NCBI RefSeq assembly: GCF_000732925.1
Contig: NZ_CP008953.1
Coordinates: 4,712,001 to 4,776,000 of the forward strand
From: Amycolatopsis japonica
GTDB lineage: Bacteria > Actinomycetota > Actinomycetes > Mycobacteriales > Pseudonocardiaceae
DNA length: 64,000 nt
Direction: 5' to 3'
This document shows positions 34,780 to 42,696 of this stretch, one piece after another. Positions within the stretch are counted from its first letter, which is position 1; each line of letters begins with the position of its first letter. Made by a program: the position numbers and the translations under genes. Under the pieces are notes generated by a model. It was not told the origin of the DNA. It worked only from the letters and a program-made list of their open reading frames with translations, and made no database searches.

Positions 34780-35580
34780 TCAGCCCGGAGAGCTCCAGCC
34801 GTGCCGCCAATATCCGGCGAACGAGATGTCAGCCTTCGCCGCACCTCGCTCGGACACCAGATGGCGGCGCAACGACGTCGCCAGCCGGGACTCGCCCGCG
34901 ACCCAGGTGTAGAACCGCCCTTGCGGCAACGATGCCCGCTGAACCGCCTCCAGCGCCGAAGTTCCTGGACGAAGTCCCGGGTCGTCCCTGCTGAGCCAGT
35001 GGACGCGGACGTCGTCGGCCGTGTCGTACCGCCGGATGTCCGCGGCGGCGGGGACTTCCAGGAACACTTGCGCGGCAAGGGATTCCGGGGCGTCGTCGAG
35101 GATCGCCAACGCGGCGGGCAGCGCGCTCTCGTCGGCGACGATGAGCTGAGCGCCGACGTCGTCCGGTGGCCGGTAGGTGGTGCCCATGTCGAAGATCCCG
35201 GCCGGATCGCCCGGTCGCACCCGGCGGACCCATTCGCTCATCGGCGATTTCCCGTGGAGGGCGAACTCGATGTCGACCTCGTCGTCGGCGGGCCTAGCCC
35301 GGCGGATGGTGAGCGTGCGCACCCAAGGCCGCACCGACTTGGGCAGCAACATCAGCTCCGGCATCCACGTCTCGTTCGAAAAGGTGGGCATCCGCAGCCC
35401 GCGCTGTCCCTCACGGGGGAAGAACAGCCGCACCGTCTGGTCCGCGCCCGTGACGACGAGATCTTTCAGCTCCGGCCCGCCGAGTGTGACCGACGCGAAG
35501 TTCGGGCTGAGGCTGACGCGCTCCCGGACCTCCAGCGTGGTCATCTTGCGCGAGACCGGGGCCTTGAGGCGCGGGATCAT
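34780..35580 (-). CDS. siderophore-interacting protein (ferric-siderophore reductase, ViuB/SIP type)
   Basis: 266-residue flavin reductase of the ferredoxin-reductase-like SIP family, releasing iron from imported siderophores in the cytoplasm using NAD(P)H. The FAD-binding barrel (about 1-130) has the RTLTIRRARPADDEVDIEF strand with the family R-x-Y/L-T/S-I pattern, and FALHGKSPMSEWVRRVRPGD. The SIP NAD-binding domain contains LIVADESALPAALAILD and FYTWVAGESRLATSLRR. The C-terminal SFAGYWRHG is the family tail. No clear IdeR/DmdR iron box is visible in the 145 bp upstream. No siderophore biosynthesis genes are adjacent. Confidence 0.9.
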   Translation of the reverse strand: MIPRLKAPVSRKMTTLEVRERVSLSPNFASVTLGGPELKDLVVTGADQTVRLFFPREGQRGLRMPTFSNETWMPELMLLPKSVRPWVRTLTIRRARPADDEVDIEFALHGKSPMSEWVRRVRPGDPAGIFDMGTTYRPPDDVGAQLIVADESALPAALAILDDAPESLAAQVFLEVPAAADIRRYDTADDVRVHWLSRDDPGLRPGTSALEAVQRASLPQGRFYTWVAGESRLATSLRRHLVSERGAAKADISFAGYWRHGWSSPG

Positions 35581-35725
35581 CGCGCGCCCTCGGTATTTTT
35601 GCAGGTCATGGCACTATTATGAGCATTTCCTCAGTTCTCGGGTACTCGCTTTTGCCTGCCCCGCCCGGAGGCCTCGGGAGCTGGGACGGGGCACGACCAC
35701 GGACCGAGCCTGCTCACGTTCCAGC

Positions 35726-36181
35726 TCAGGCCGTAAGGCGTTCGGCGAACCGCCGCGCCGCGTCGAGATCCGCCGTGCCAGGGCGGTTCTTGCCGATGCC
35801 ACCGACGAGCCGGAACGGGAACCACGTGTCGAAACCACGGCACGAGAACGTGCCCACCACGTCGAATCCCTTATGGCCGAGCAGCCGCGCGAGGCGGCGG
35901 AGGTAGCGCCGGAACGGCGGTTCGGGCAGCCCGCTCGTGGTGAACACGAACGCCTTCCGCCGCTGCTCCCCCGGCAACTCCTCGACGAACCGAAGCAGCC
36001 GCGGATGGAAGTCCATGCCGAAGATCCCCGAGCCGAATCCCACCAGGTCACACGAATCGAGGTCGGCGGGCTCGATTTCCTCGGGGCTGACGACGCGGGC
36101 GCCGAGCACCCCCGCCATGACCTCGGCGACCCTCTCCGTGTTGCCGTGCGACACCGAAACGCACACGATGACGACCTTCAT
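35726..36181 (-). CDS. flavodoxin-fold protein
   Basis: 151 residues with a flavodoxin phosphate-binding loop VSHGNTERVAEVM immediately after the first strand (MKVVIVCVS). The second FMN-contact region is GFGSGIFGMDFHPRL, and the third strand AFVFTTSG. The C-terminus ends in a short FPFRLVGGIGKNRPG segment, seen in flavodoxin-family proteins related to menaquinone-dependent protoporphyrinogen oxidase and NADPH-FMN reductases. It lies behind the beta-lactamase-like gene (62 bp) and in front of the SIP reductase. It may donate electrons, but the partner is unknown. Confidence 0.85.
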   Translation of the reverse strand: MKVVIVCVSVSHGNTERVAEVMAGVLGARVVSPEEIEPADLDSCDLVGFGSGIFGMDFHPRLLRFVEELPGEQRRKAFVFTTSGLPEPPFRRYLRRLARLLGHKGFDVVGTFSCRGFDTWFPFRLVGGIGKNRPGTADLDAARRFAERLTA

Positions 36182-36243
36182 GCCGATCCTCCACTTCGCC
36201 GGTCCTTTCCCTCAAGAACCGGACAGCGGCGGAGAACGTGACG

Positions 36244-37146
36244 TCACCCCTCGCGCAGGTGATCCCGCAGCTCCCGCGCCACGCGGGCCATCAGCACCTC
36301 GGCCTCCGGCTGGATCGCCGCGGGCACCTGGGATTCGGTCAGCGCGGCGATCGCGAACATCCCGCCGTCGGCGTGCTCGACCACCCCGACCTCGTGCCGC
36401 AGGTTCAGCACGGTGCCCGTCTTCGACGACCATTTCGTGGCGTCGGAGACGAAATCCGGGCTCAGTCGTTGACGTAACAGGTTGAGCCCCATGAGCTCAC
36501 GCACCCGCGCCGCGACCTGTTCGTCCACTTTGGACGGCTTCCACAGCGCTTCGAGCAGGTTCACGAACGCGCGGGCCGAACCGGAGCTCGCGCGCGTGAC
36601 GTCGAGCTGCGGAACGGGATGACCTTGCCCCGCGGTACCCGCGTTGATCGCGAGCGCGTGCGCGAGGTGGACGTCGGCGGGGTCGAAGCGTTCGGCAGGA
36701 GTGTCGCTCAGATCCGCGGCCGGATGCCGAGCGGTGATCCCGGTGATGCCCCAGTCCCGCGTCATCCTGGTGACCTCGGCGGGCGGCGTCAGCGCGAACA
36801 GCGCGTCCGCGGCGGTCTCGTCGCTGATGGCCATGGTCAGGTAGAGCAGGTCGTCGATCGCCACCCTGGCCGGATGCCGGAACCGCGTCAGCCCGGTCGG
36901 CCCCGGCGCGGTGGCCCGCCCCGGCTCGACGTCGAGCGCCGCCGAACCGTCCAGCTCGCCCCGCCGGATCCGCTCCAGGGTCGCCGCGGCGAGCGGGATC
37001 TTCACCAGTGAGGCGCTCGGGAACTCGAGGTCGGGGTCGATGCCGGTCTCGAAGCCGGTCCGCAGATCACGCACGAGGAACGAACCGCGCAGGCCTCCGT
37101 CGGCCAAGTCGGCGCGCAGCCGCAGGAGCAGCGTTTCCGTGTTCAC
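36244..37146 (-). CDS. beta-lactamase-like serine hydrolase (BlaB-like), lacks Glu166 motif
   Basis: 300-residue penicillin-recognising protein without a signal peptide. Active-site tetrad S46-L-V-K49 (SASLVK), S108-D109-E110 at the SDN position and K242-T-G are present. No E-x-x-L-N omega-loop motif is seen between residues 140 and 180, so efficient deacylation is doubtful. GTG 37146 overlaps the LysR stop by 4 bp (GTGA), so it is co-translated with the regulator. The order class A enzyme / divergent LysR / second SxxK protein matches the blaL-blaA-blaB locus of Streptomyces cacaoi as known from the literature, where BlaB is needed for induction rather than for hydrolysis. A sensor role is inferred. 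Confidence 0.82.
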   Translation of the reverse strand: MNTETLLLRLRADLADGGLRGSFLVRDLRTGFETGIDPDLEFPSASLVKIPLAAATLERIRRGELDGSAALDVEPGRATAPGPTGLTRFRHPARVAIDDLLYLTMAISDETAADALFALTPPAEVTRMTRDWGITGITARHPAADLSDTPAERFDPADVHLAHALAINAGTAGQGHPVPQLDVTRASSGSARAFVNLLEALWKPSKVDEQVAARVRELMGLNLLRQRLSPDFVSDATKWSSKTGTVLNLRHEVGVVEHADGGMFAIAALTESQVPAAIQPEAEVLMARVARELRDHLREG

Positions 37147-38024
37147 GTCGTCTCCTCCGCGCCGAGACACCGGGCGATGTCCGGCCCCAATCGTGCCCGG
37201 AGCCGCTGCGCGTCCTCGCCGGGCCCCGCCATGATCTCGAACCCGCGCACGAGCCGGATCTCGCCGATGGTCCGCCAGCTCAGGCCGAGCTCGGTCGCCT
37301 GCGCCGCCGAGCACAACAGCAGATCGTCCGAACCGAACACGGCCGCCGCGGCCGCGGTGAGCGAATCGGCGACGGACACCTGCGCGGGCCGCAGCCCCAC
37401 CGCGTCGCGGATCCGGAAGAGACGGTCGCGCAGATGCGGGACGTCGTCTTCCGGCTGGATCCAAACCCGCCGAGGCGAACCGCCGGACCGGCCGACCCGC
37501 AGCGTTTCCAGATGGAGGACGTCCGTCCGCGGCCTGCCTCCGCCCGCCAGCCCGAGCGGCACCTTCCAGCTGCCCTCCTCGCCGGGGACGGCGGTGAGCG
37601 CGGCGCGGACCTCCTGCGTGCGCACGAGTTCCGCCCGTTCCCTCGGCGGCGCCTGCCGGAACTCCAGGAAGACGTCCAGCTCCCGCGCCGCCGCGTCGAG
37701 TTCGGCGAGCTCGCGGACGGTGCAGGTTTCCGGCATCGCCAGCCGCATCGGCCGCAGCCTGGCGCGCCGCGCGTCGTGCTCCAGGGTGTCGGCCAAGGCC
37801 ACCAGCCGTTTCGCCGACGGCAGCATGTCCCGTCCGAACGGGGTGAGCAGGGCGCGCCGGGTGGAGCGGTCGAACAGCCGCTCGCCGAAATGCCGTTCCA
37901 GCGCGGCGATCCGGCGGCTCGCCACCGGCTGCGGGATACGCGCGAGGGCGGCTCCGGCGGTGAAAGTCCCGGCCTCGCTCACGCTCACGAACGCCCGGCA
38001 ACTCCCGATCAGGTCCACGACCAC
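37143..38024 (-). CDS. LysR family regulator of the beta-lactamase locus
   Basis: 293-residue LTTR of the AmpR/BlaA type. The N-terminal HTH includes FTAGAALARIPQPVASRRIAA, and an effector-binding domain fills the rest. Start GTG 38024. It is divergent from the class A beta-lactamase gene at 38126 and co-translated with the BlaB-like gene. The LTTR box ATGCG-N5-CGCAT (38030-38044, with T-N11-A spacing) lies about 63 bp upstream of the predicted beta-lactamase transcription start, the classical activation position. Expected role is beta-lactam or muropeptide-dependent activation of the enzyme; the signal is not readable. Confidence 0.88.
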   Translation of the reverse strand: MVVDLIGSCRAFVSVSEAGTFTAGAALARIPQPVASRRIAALERHFGERLFDRSTRRALLTPFGRDMLPSAKRLVALADTLEHDARRARLRPMRLAMPETCTVRELAELDAAARELDVFLEFRQAPPRERAELVRTQEVRAALTAVPGEEGSWKVPLGLAGGGRPRTDVLHLETLRVGRSGGSPRRVWIQPEDDVPHLRDRLFRIRDAVGLRPAQVSVADSLTAAAAAVFGSDDLLLCSAAQATELGLSWRTIGEIRLVRGFEIMAGPGEDAQRLRARLGPDIARCLGAEETT

Positions 38025-38029
38025 ATACT

Positions 38030-38093
38030 ATGCGCGTTTCGCATGAAAGACGTCATTCGTGTCTTGGACAGCATGACCGGCGCTGGCCAGACT
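38030..38093 (+). promoter_or_regulatory. LysR box and promoter of class A beta-lactamase
   Basis: ATGCG-CGTTT-CGCAT (38030-38044) contains T-N11-A. TTGGAC at 38064-38069 serves as -35 within TGTCTTGGACAGCAT (38060-38074, identical to 7771-7785), with CAGACT (38088-38093) as a weak -10 after 18 nt. Predicted start near 38100. Confidence 0.6.
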
Positions 38094-38125
38094 GCGGACA
38101 TCGAACGATCTTGAAAGGAATCCTC

Positions 38126-39016
38126 GTGTCCGTCACTTCTCGCCGGTGGGCCGCCTTGCTGGCGCTCTCGGTCGCGTCACTCGCCGCGTGTTCCACGCCC
38201 GCTCCGGCACAGCCGCCCGCCGCCACCCCGGTCGCGCCGTCCGCGAGCACCGATTTCGAACAGCTCGAACGAACCTTCGGCGCCCGGCTCGGGGTGTACG
38301 CGGTGGACACCGCGACCGGCCGCGAGGTCGCCTTCCGCGCCGACGAACGCTTCGCCTACGCCTCGACACACAAGGTGTTCAGCGCCGGCGGTGTCCTGCA
38401 GCGGACGCCGGTCGCCGAACTGGACCGCACGGTGACCTACGGGCAGCAGGATCTGGTCACCAATTCGCCGGTCACGGAGAAGCACGTGGCGACGGGCCTG
38501 CCGCTGCGCGCCGTCATGGACGCGACCCTGCGGTACAGCGACAACACCGGCGGGAACCTGCTCTTCCGCGAACTCGGCGGCCCCGAAGGACTCAACGCGG
38601 TGTTCCGCGGGATCGGCGACACCACGAGCCACGCCGACCGGATCGAACCCGCGCTCAACGACACGGCGCCCGGCGACAGCCGGGACACCAGTACGCCCCG
38701 CGCCCTCGCCGTGGGCCTGCGCGCCTTCGCGCTCGGCGACGCCCTCCCCGAGGACAAGCGCAAGATCCTCGTCGACATGATGCGCGCCAACACCACCGGC
38801 GACCAGAACATCCGCGCCGGCGTGCCGGGCTGGGCGGTCGCCGACAAGACCGGCACGGCGGCTTACGGCACACGCAACGACATCGGGGTCGTGTGGCCGC
38901 CGAATCGCGCGCCGATCGTCGTCTCGGTGCTCACCGACCGGGCGGAGAAAGACGCCAAGATCGACAACAAGCTCCTCGCCGACGCCACCGCGGCCGCGAT
39001 CAAGGCCCTCCCCTGA
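38126..39016 (+). CDS. bla: class A beta-lactamase, lipoprotein or secreted
   Basis: 296-residue serine beta-lactamase hydrolysing penicillins/cephalosporins outside the membrane. All class A elements are visible: S80-T-H-K83, S138-D-N140, E174-P-A-L-N178 (the Glu166/Asn170 omega loop) and K241-T-G. The signal region LLALSVASLAAC carries a lipobox with Cys22, followed by a Pro/Ala-rich linker, so membrane anchoring is likely. GTG 38126 has AAAGGA 6 nt upstream; the longer open frame runs through the promoter. It is convergent with the vWA gene through a 16-bp terminator and divergent from its LysR regulator. Confidence 0.94.
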   Translation: MSVTSRRWAALLALSVASLAACSTPAPAQPPAATPVAPSASTDFEQLERTFGARLGVYAVDTATGREVAFRADERFAYASTHKVFSAGGVLQRTPVAELDRTVTYGQQDLVTNSPVTEKHVATGLPLRAVMDATLRYSDNTGGNLLFRELGGPEGLNAVFRGIGDTTSHADRIEPALNDTAPGDSRDTSTPRALAVGLRAFALGDALPEDKRKILVDMMRANTTGDQNIRAGVPGWAVADKTGTAAYGTRNDIGVVWPPNRAPIVVSVLTDRAEKDAKIDNKLLADATAAAIKALP

Positions 39017-39021
39017 CCGGT

Positions 39022-39059
39022 CCCGCCGGGACGGACGAGGATCCGTCCGTCCCGGCGGG
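39022..39059. terminator. perfect 16-bp convergent terminator
   Basis: CCCGCCGGGACGGACG (39022-39037) pairs with 39044-39059 across AGGATC, between the beta-lactamase and the vWA protein gene. Confidence 0.75.
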
Positions 39060-39069
39060 GTTCAGCGGC

Positions 39070-40944
39070 TCAGCGACGGCAGGGGTTGCCCGCCGGATGC
39101 GCCGAGGTTCCGTGCACGTCGGCCTGGGACTCCGCGAGCACGATCTTCGCGAGCGCGGTGTCCAGCGCGACGGCCTGCTGCTTCACGACGCCGTTCGCCA
39201 CGGTCTGGCCGTTGAGCTTCAGCGAACCGATGACCAGCGGAATGGTCAGCGGCGCCGAGCCCACCGTGATCGACTCACCGTTGATCTTCAGCGAGGCGAC
39301 GTTCGAACTGCCCGCCAGCACCGGCGCGAGCCCGCCCGCCGACGGCTGGCAGGTCGCGGTCGCCTGCGACTGGATCACGCCGAGCTCGATGGTCAGCCCG
39401 AGCGTGCTGATCACCGTCTTGTCGATCTTGGCCGACGCCAGCGCGCGATCGCCCGCGGCCGGAGCCGCCGACTGGTCGTCCGGCGTCAGATCGGTCGACG
39501 CGGTCAGCACCTTGGTGTCCACCTTGATCAGACCGGCGTTGAGCGTCGCGGCGGCGACGGTGCTGCGGTCGTCGGCACACGGCAGGTTCGCCGGGTTGGC
39601 CCGAGCCGCGGTCACGCCGAGGACGTTCGCCGCGGTACCCGTGCAGGAGAAGACGCCGTCACGGTCGTCGTCGACGATCGTGCCGACTCCGGTCGCGTCG
39701 AGAAGACCGGCACCCGACGGGGCCGAGAGGTTCACCGTGAAGGTCTCGTTCGGCTCGTCGACCGTGTCCGGGTTGACCAGGACGGTCACCGGTTTGGCCG
39801 TCTGCCCGGGAGCGAACGTGACCGTCCCGCTCGCCGCCGCGTAGTCGGCGGGCGCGGTCGCGGTGCCGTTGGCGGTCGCGTACTGGACCGTCACCGGGTT
39901 CGGGCTGGGGCCGCCGAGCAGCGACACCGTGAACGTCGCCGGGACCTGCGCGCCCCCGGATCCCTCGTCGACCGTCACGTCGTTGATGCTCAAGCCGAGC
40001 ACGCGCACCGTGGTGGTCTCGATGTACCCGCGGGAAACCCCGTCGACCTGGTAGTCGACGACGCACTGGTAGGTGCCGGGAGCGGCGCCGGCCGCCGCCT
40101 TGATCGTCTCGGTGAACGTGGCGACCTCGCCGCTGGTCACCTTGACGCTGCCGGGATCGTTGGTAACGGTGAGCTGCGGGTCGCAGCTGGTCACCTTCGG
40201 CGTCACCGTGACCTCGATGGACTTGATCCCGTCCAAAATGGCCTGCGACACCTGGCCGGCCGGGACGTTGTTCAGCAGGACGCCACCCGTCGCGGATGTG
40301 ATGGCGGATGCCTGCCCCGTGGCGTCGAGGCCGCCGACGTTGACCGCGACCACGCGGATCTTCGCCGCCTGCAACGCCGCGATGGTCTGGGCCAGGGTGT
40401 GCCCGCCGCTCGGGTCGTGCGACGGCGCGTCGCCGAACCACGCGATGATGCGGGTGCCGTCCGGCCGGAACGCGACCGCGCCGGTGGCCAGCTGGTAAAG
40501 CGCGTTCAGGTTGGCCTCCGGCGTGTCCCCGCCGCCCGTGGCCACCCACTGGTTGATCCCCGCCTGGACGGCGGTCGTGTCCCCGGTGATGCCTTGGTTG
40601 ACCTTGAACGGCACCGAGTCGGTGAAGTCCTTGTACTCGGCGACGCCGAACTGCGCGGTCGGCTGCGCGGCGAGCACGTCACCGGTGATGGCGCTGGCGT
40701 TCGACCGCACGTTGCCGATCGGCCCGCCCATGCTGCCCGTGGTGTCGGCGAGCAGGACGAGGTCGGGATTGGGCGGCACGGCCGAGGTCGTCACGTTCTT
40801 GGTCACGGTCGTGCTCTGCCCCGCGTTGAGGGTGAGGTCGACCGTGGCCGGGTCGACTCCCGGCGGGGCCGCGGCGGCGACCGCGGTGGACGCGAACATC
40901 GCCGTGACGGCGGCCAGGACGACGAGCAGTGGTCTTCGTGACAT
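39070..40944 (-). CDS. secreted vWA / Calx-beta domain protein
   Basis: 624-residue exported protein. Signal peptide about 1-26 (LLVVLAAVTAMFASTAVAAAA). The von Willebrand A domain (about 58-235) has the MIDAS-like DTTGSMGG and GGGDTPEANL. An Ig-like region follows at about 240-330 (two Cys, CDPQL and CVVDYQV). A Calx-beta domain (about 335-440) includes VDEGSG, NGTATAPADY and the terminal GVGTIVDDD, which bind calcium in this family. The last ~180 residues are a beta-rich domain with four Cys and no recognised fold. There is no sortase motif or C-terminal helix, so release or non-covalent wall binding is likely. Adhesion or matrix interaction is the reasonable guess. Confidence 0.85.
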   Translation of the reverse strand: MSRRPLLVVLAAVTAMFASTAVAAAAPPGVDPATVDLTLNAGQSTTVTKNVTTSAVPPNPDLVLLADTTGSMGGPIGNVRSNASAITGDVLAAQPTAQFGVAEYKDFTDSVPFKVNQGITGDTTAVQAGINQWVATGGGDTPEANLNALYQLATGAVAFRPDGTRIIAWFGDAPSHDPSGGHTLAQTIAALQAAKIRVVAVNVGGLDATGQASAITSATGGVLLNNVPAGQVSQAILDGIKSIEVTVTPKVTSCDPQLTVTNDPGSVKVTSGEVATFTETIKAAAGAAPGTYQCVVDYQVDGVSRGYIETTTVRVLGLSINDVTVDEGSGGAQVPATFTVSLLGGPSPNPVTVQYATANGTATAPADYAAASGTVTFAPGQTAKPVTVLVNPDTVDEPNETFTVNLSAPSGAGLLDATGVGTIVDDDRDGVFSCTGTAANVLGVTAARANPANLPCADDRSTVAAATLNAGLIKVDTKVLTASTDLTPDDQSAAPAAGDRALASAKIDKTVISTLGLTIELGVIQSQATATCQPSAGGLAPVLAGSSNVASLKINGESITVGSAPLTIPLVIGSLKLNGQTVANGVVKQQAVALDTALAKIVLAESQADVHGTSAHPAGNPCRR

Positions 40945-41137
40945 GGACTTCCCTCCTCAGACCCGGCCGGAGCCGGAATTGCTGTGGGCTTCCTCGAAAA
41001 GACGGAATATTTCGATTTTCGTTAGCGCGAGAGCCGGGCTTCACCCGGAGCGCCCTGTGTCAAGCCGTCCAACGGGCTGTTACCGCGAATCCGCACTACT
41101 CGGACCAGGTCCGCATTGCACCGTCCAGCCGAAGGAC

Positions 41138-41177
41138 CTTCGACATCTCTCACTCTTCAGCGTGAGAGATGTCGAAG
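41138..41177. terminator. 16-bp perfect hairpin in the 350-bp gap
   Basis: CTTCGACATCTCTCAC pairs with GTGAGAGATGTCGAAG across an 8-nt loop. It lies downstream of the secreted-protein gene stop on the minus strand and is the only structured element seen between 40945 and 41294; the rest holds the vWA promoter region without a clear consensus. Confidence 0.6.
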
Positions 41178-41294
41178 TTTCCTGCTTTTCCGTGATCACC
41201 TCGGCCGGACGGAATCCGTATCAACCCGGCGAACAGTCACCGAATGTCGCAACGTGACGCGCCGATCGATACCGCGGCGAGACATCGGGTCCGC

Positions 41295-41837
41295 TCAGTA
41301 GACGCACTGGATGATCGCGTCATCCAAGCGGATGTACTTCGCCGGTCCGCCGTTGTTGCCGTAGATCGGCTGCAGATAGACGGTACCCACGCCGTTCAGA
41401 TTCAGATTGGGCAGCGTGATGAGCTGATAGCCCGCCCAGTCGTCGATCCATTTCACCGTGTGGGAGATTTTCCGCCAGCCGTTGGGGTCCCAGATCTCGA
41501 GTCCGATGTTCGCTCCGCCTCCGACCGGGTCGGCGTGGATCGCGGCGGCGCAATTCGACCGATTCGACGGAAAACTGCTGAGCGACTTCGCCGTCCGCAT
41601 CGCCGACCAGCCGTTGTCCGCGAAGAGCCAGCCGTTGTTGTTGCCGGTCCGGGCCACTCCCATACCGATATCGAACCAGGAATGCCCGTCACCGCCTTGA
41701 ATTCCCCGTTCCCATACACCGAACGGGTTCGATTCGTAACCATCGGACCATTGCACGATCCCGGCCTGCGCCGTTCCCGCGAGCCCCAGGAGCGCCATCG
41801 AGAACACCGACAAGACGGCCAATATCTTCTTGACCAC
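41295..41837 (-). CDS. secreted protein of unknown function
   Basis: 180 residues. GTG 41837 is preferred because GAGGGGG lies 6 nt upstream and the protein then begins with a clean signal peptide (VVKKILAVLSVFSMALLGLAGTAQA in pieces, cut after AQA). The mature part is Trp- and Gly-rich (QWSDGYESNPFGVWERG, NNNGWLFADNGWSAM) with two Cys (SNCAAAI and the C-terminal QCVY), probably a disulfide-closed beta-sandwich like carbohydrate-binding modules. No family is recognised. Codon use is less GC-biased than that of its neighbours, hinting at a separate origin. Confidence 0.75.
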   Translation of the reverse strand: MVKKILAVLSVFSMALLGLAGTAQAGIVQWSDGYESNPFGVWERGIQGGDGHSWFDIGMGVARTGNNNGWLFADNGWSAMRTAKSLSSFPSNRSNCAAAIHADPVGGGANIGLEIWDPNGWRKISHTVKWIDDWAGYQLITLPNLNLNGVGTVYLQPIYGNNGGPAKYIRLDDAIIQCVY

Positions 41838-41984
41838 GAGAGTTCCCCCTCTTCGTGCGGAATGAACTCCGCCAGGGGACCAGGTTCCGCGACGCGCGCA
41901 CAACGTACCTTCGCGCGCACATTCGACCGCCTCGAAGTACTAGGCGAGAGGCAGGGCAAACGTGGGCCGTTAGCGGAGTGGTGT

Positions 41985-42036
41985 GGGCTGAAGGCTCCCT
42001 TCACCGAGTCTGATGCGACGAAAGGAGCCTTCGCCC
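41985..42036. repeat. GAAGG(C)-type intergenic hairpin
   Basis: GGGC-t-GAAGGCTCC pairs with GGAGCCTTC-GCCC, 13 bp with one bulged T and a 25-nt loop. The GAAGGCxCC core resembles the hairpins at 51390 and 51447. The 290-bp gap (41838-42127) holds nothing else visible apart from the signal-gene promoter. Confidence 0.6.
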
Positions 42037-42127
42037 CCGGCCGGCTACGGGGAGCGGCGGTTCGGTCGCAGGTGCCGCCCTGGTCCTGGACACTCCGCCC
42101 GGCAAGACACGTTCACCCTTCGGTTCA

Positions 42128-42604
42128 CTAGTCGAGATCGACGGGCCGCGTCCGCAGTTTGGCGGCGATCCGGGCCAGCGCCTGCTGATCGTCCGAAGTC
42201 AGCGGGTCGAGGACGAGCTCCCGTACCGAACGAACGTGCGTGGGCGCGGCCGCGACGACCACGTCGTAGCCGTCGTCGGTGAGCACGGCGAGGGTGTACC
42301 GGCCGTCGCCGGGGTCCGGCGTCCGCTCCACCCAGCCGCGTTGCTCGAAGCGTTTGACCACATTCGACAGACGGGAGAGCGAGCCGTTGGCGAGGTACGC
42401 CAGTTCGCTCATCCGCAGCCGCCGCTCCGGGGCCTCCGAAATATGGCTGAGGGTCAAATACTCGAACAGCGTCAACCCGGCATCGTGCTGCAACGGCGAC
42501 TCGAGCCGCCCCGGCAGCAGGAGGACCAAGGAGACCAGCCCGGTCCAGGCCTCCTTTTCGGCAGGGGTCAGCCACAGCGCTTCGTCCGGGTCCTGGGTGG
42601 CCAT
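42128..42604 (-). CDS. MarR family transcriptional regulator
   Basis: 158-residue winged-HTH repressor. The recognition region reads MSELAYLANGSLSRLSNVVK, and the wing GWVERTPDPGDGRYTLAVLT has the D-x-R-x-x-x-V-x-L-T signature. The dimerisation helices at each end complete the fold. It is divergent from the RidA-like gene at 42697. Two strong palindromes sharing ACTTCA-N4-TGAAGT (42631-42646 and 42661-42682) lie between them, one over the -35 and one over the -10/+1 of the RidA promoter, so repression of that gene and of itself is expected. The ligand is unknown. Confidence 0.92.
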   Translation of the reverse strand: MATQDPDEALWLTPAEKEAWTGLVSLVLLLPGRLESPLQHDAGLTLFEYLTLSHISEAPERRLRMSELAYLANGSLSRLSNVVKRFEQRGWVERTPDPGDGRYTLAVLTDDGYDVVVAAAPTHVRSVRELVLDPLTSDDQQALARIAAKLRTRPVDLD

Positions 42605-42630
42605 GACGGAACCTTACCCAGAACGGCGTG

Positions 42631-42646
42631 ACTTCACACGTGAAGT
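42631..42646. promoter_or_regulatory. MarR operator 1
   Basis: ACTTCAC-AC-GTGAAGT, perfect 7-bp arms, overlapping the -35 TTCACA (42633-42638) of the RidA-like gene. Confidence 0.8.
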
Positions 42647-42660
42647 GAAATCGTGCTAGC

Positions 42661-42682
42661 TTGACTTCAAGCATGAAGTCAA
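42661..42682. promoter_or_regulatory. MarR operator 2
   Basis: TTGACTTCA-AGCA-TGAAGTCAA, perfect 9-bp arms, centred 33 bp (about three helical turns) from operator 1. It overlaps the -10 TAGCTT (42657-42662) and start region. Confidence 0.85.
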
Positions 42683-42696
42683 CGAGAGGATCCACC

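Noticed and set aside
35581..35725. IdeR/DmdR iron box upstream of the siderophore-interacting protein
   Set aside because: No TTAGG-type palindrome was found; only an AT-rich patch without a clear dyad.
36244..38001. Single 585-codon frame covering the BlaB-like and LysR genes
   Set aside because: The N-terminal half is an off-frame reading of the LysR gene; the true gene starts at GTG 37146 with a 4-bp overlap.
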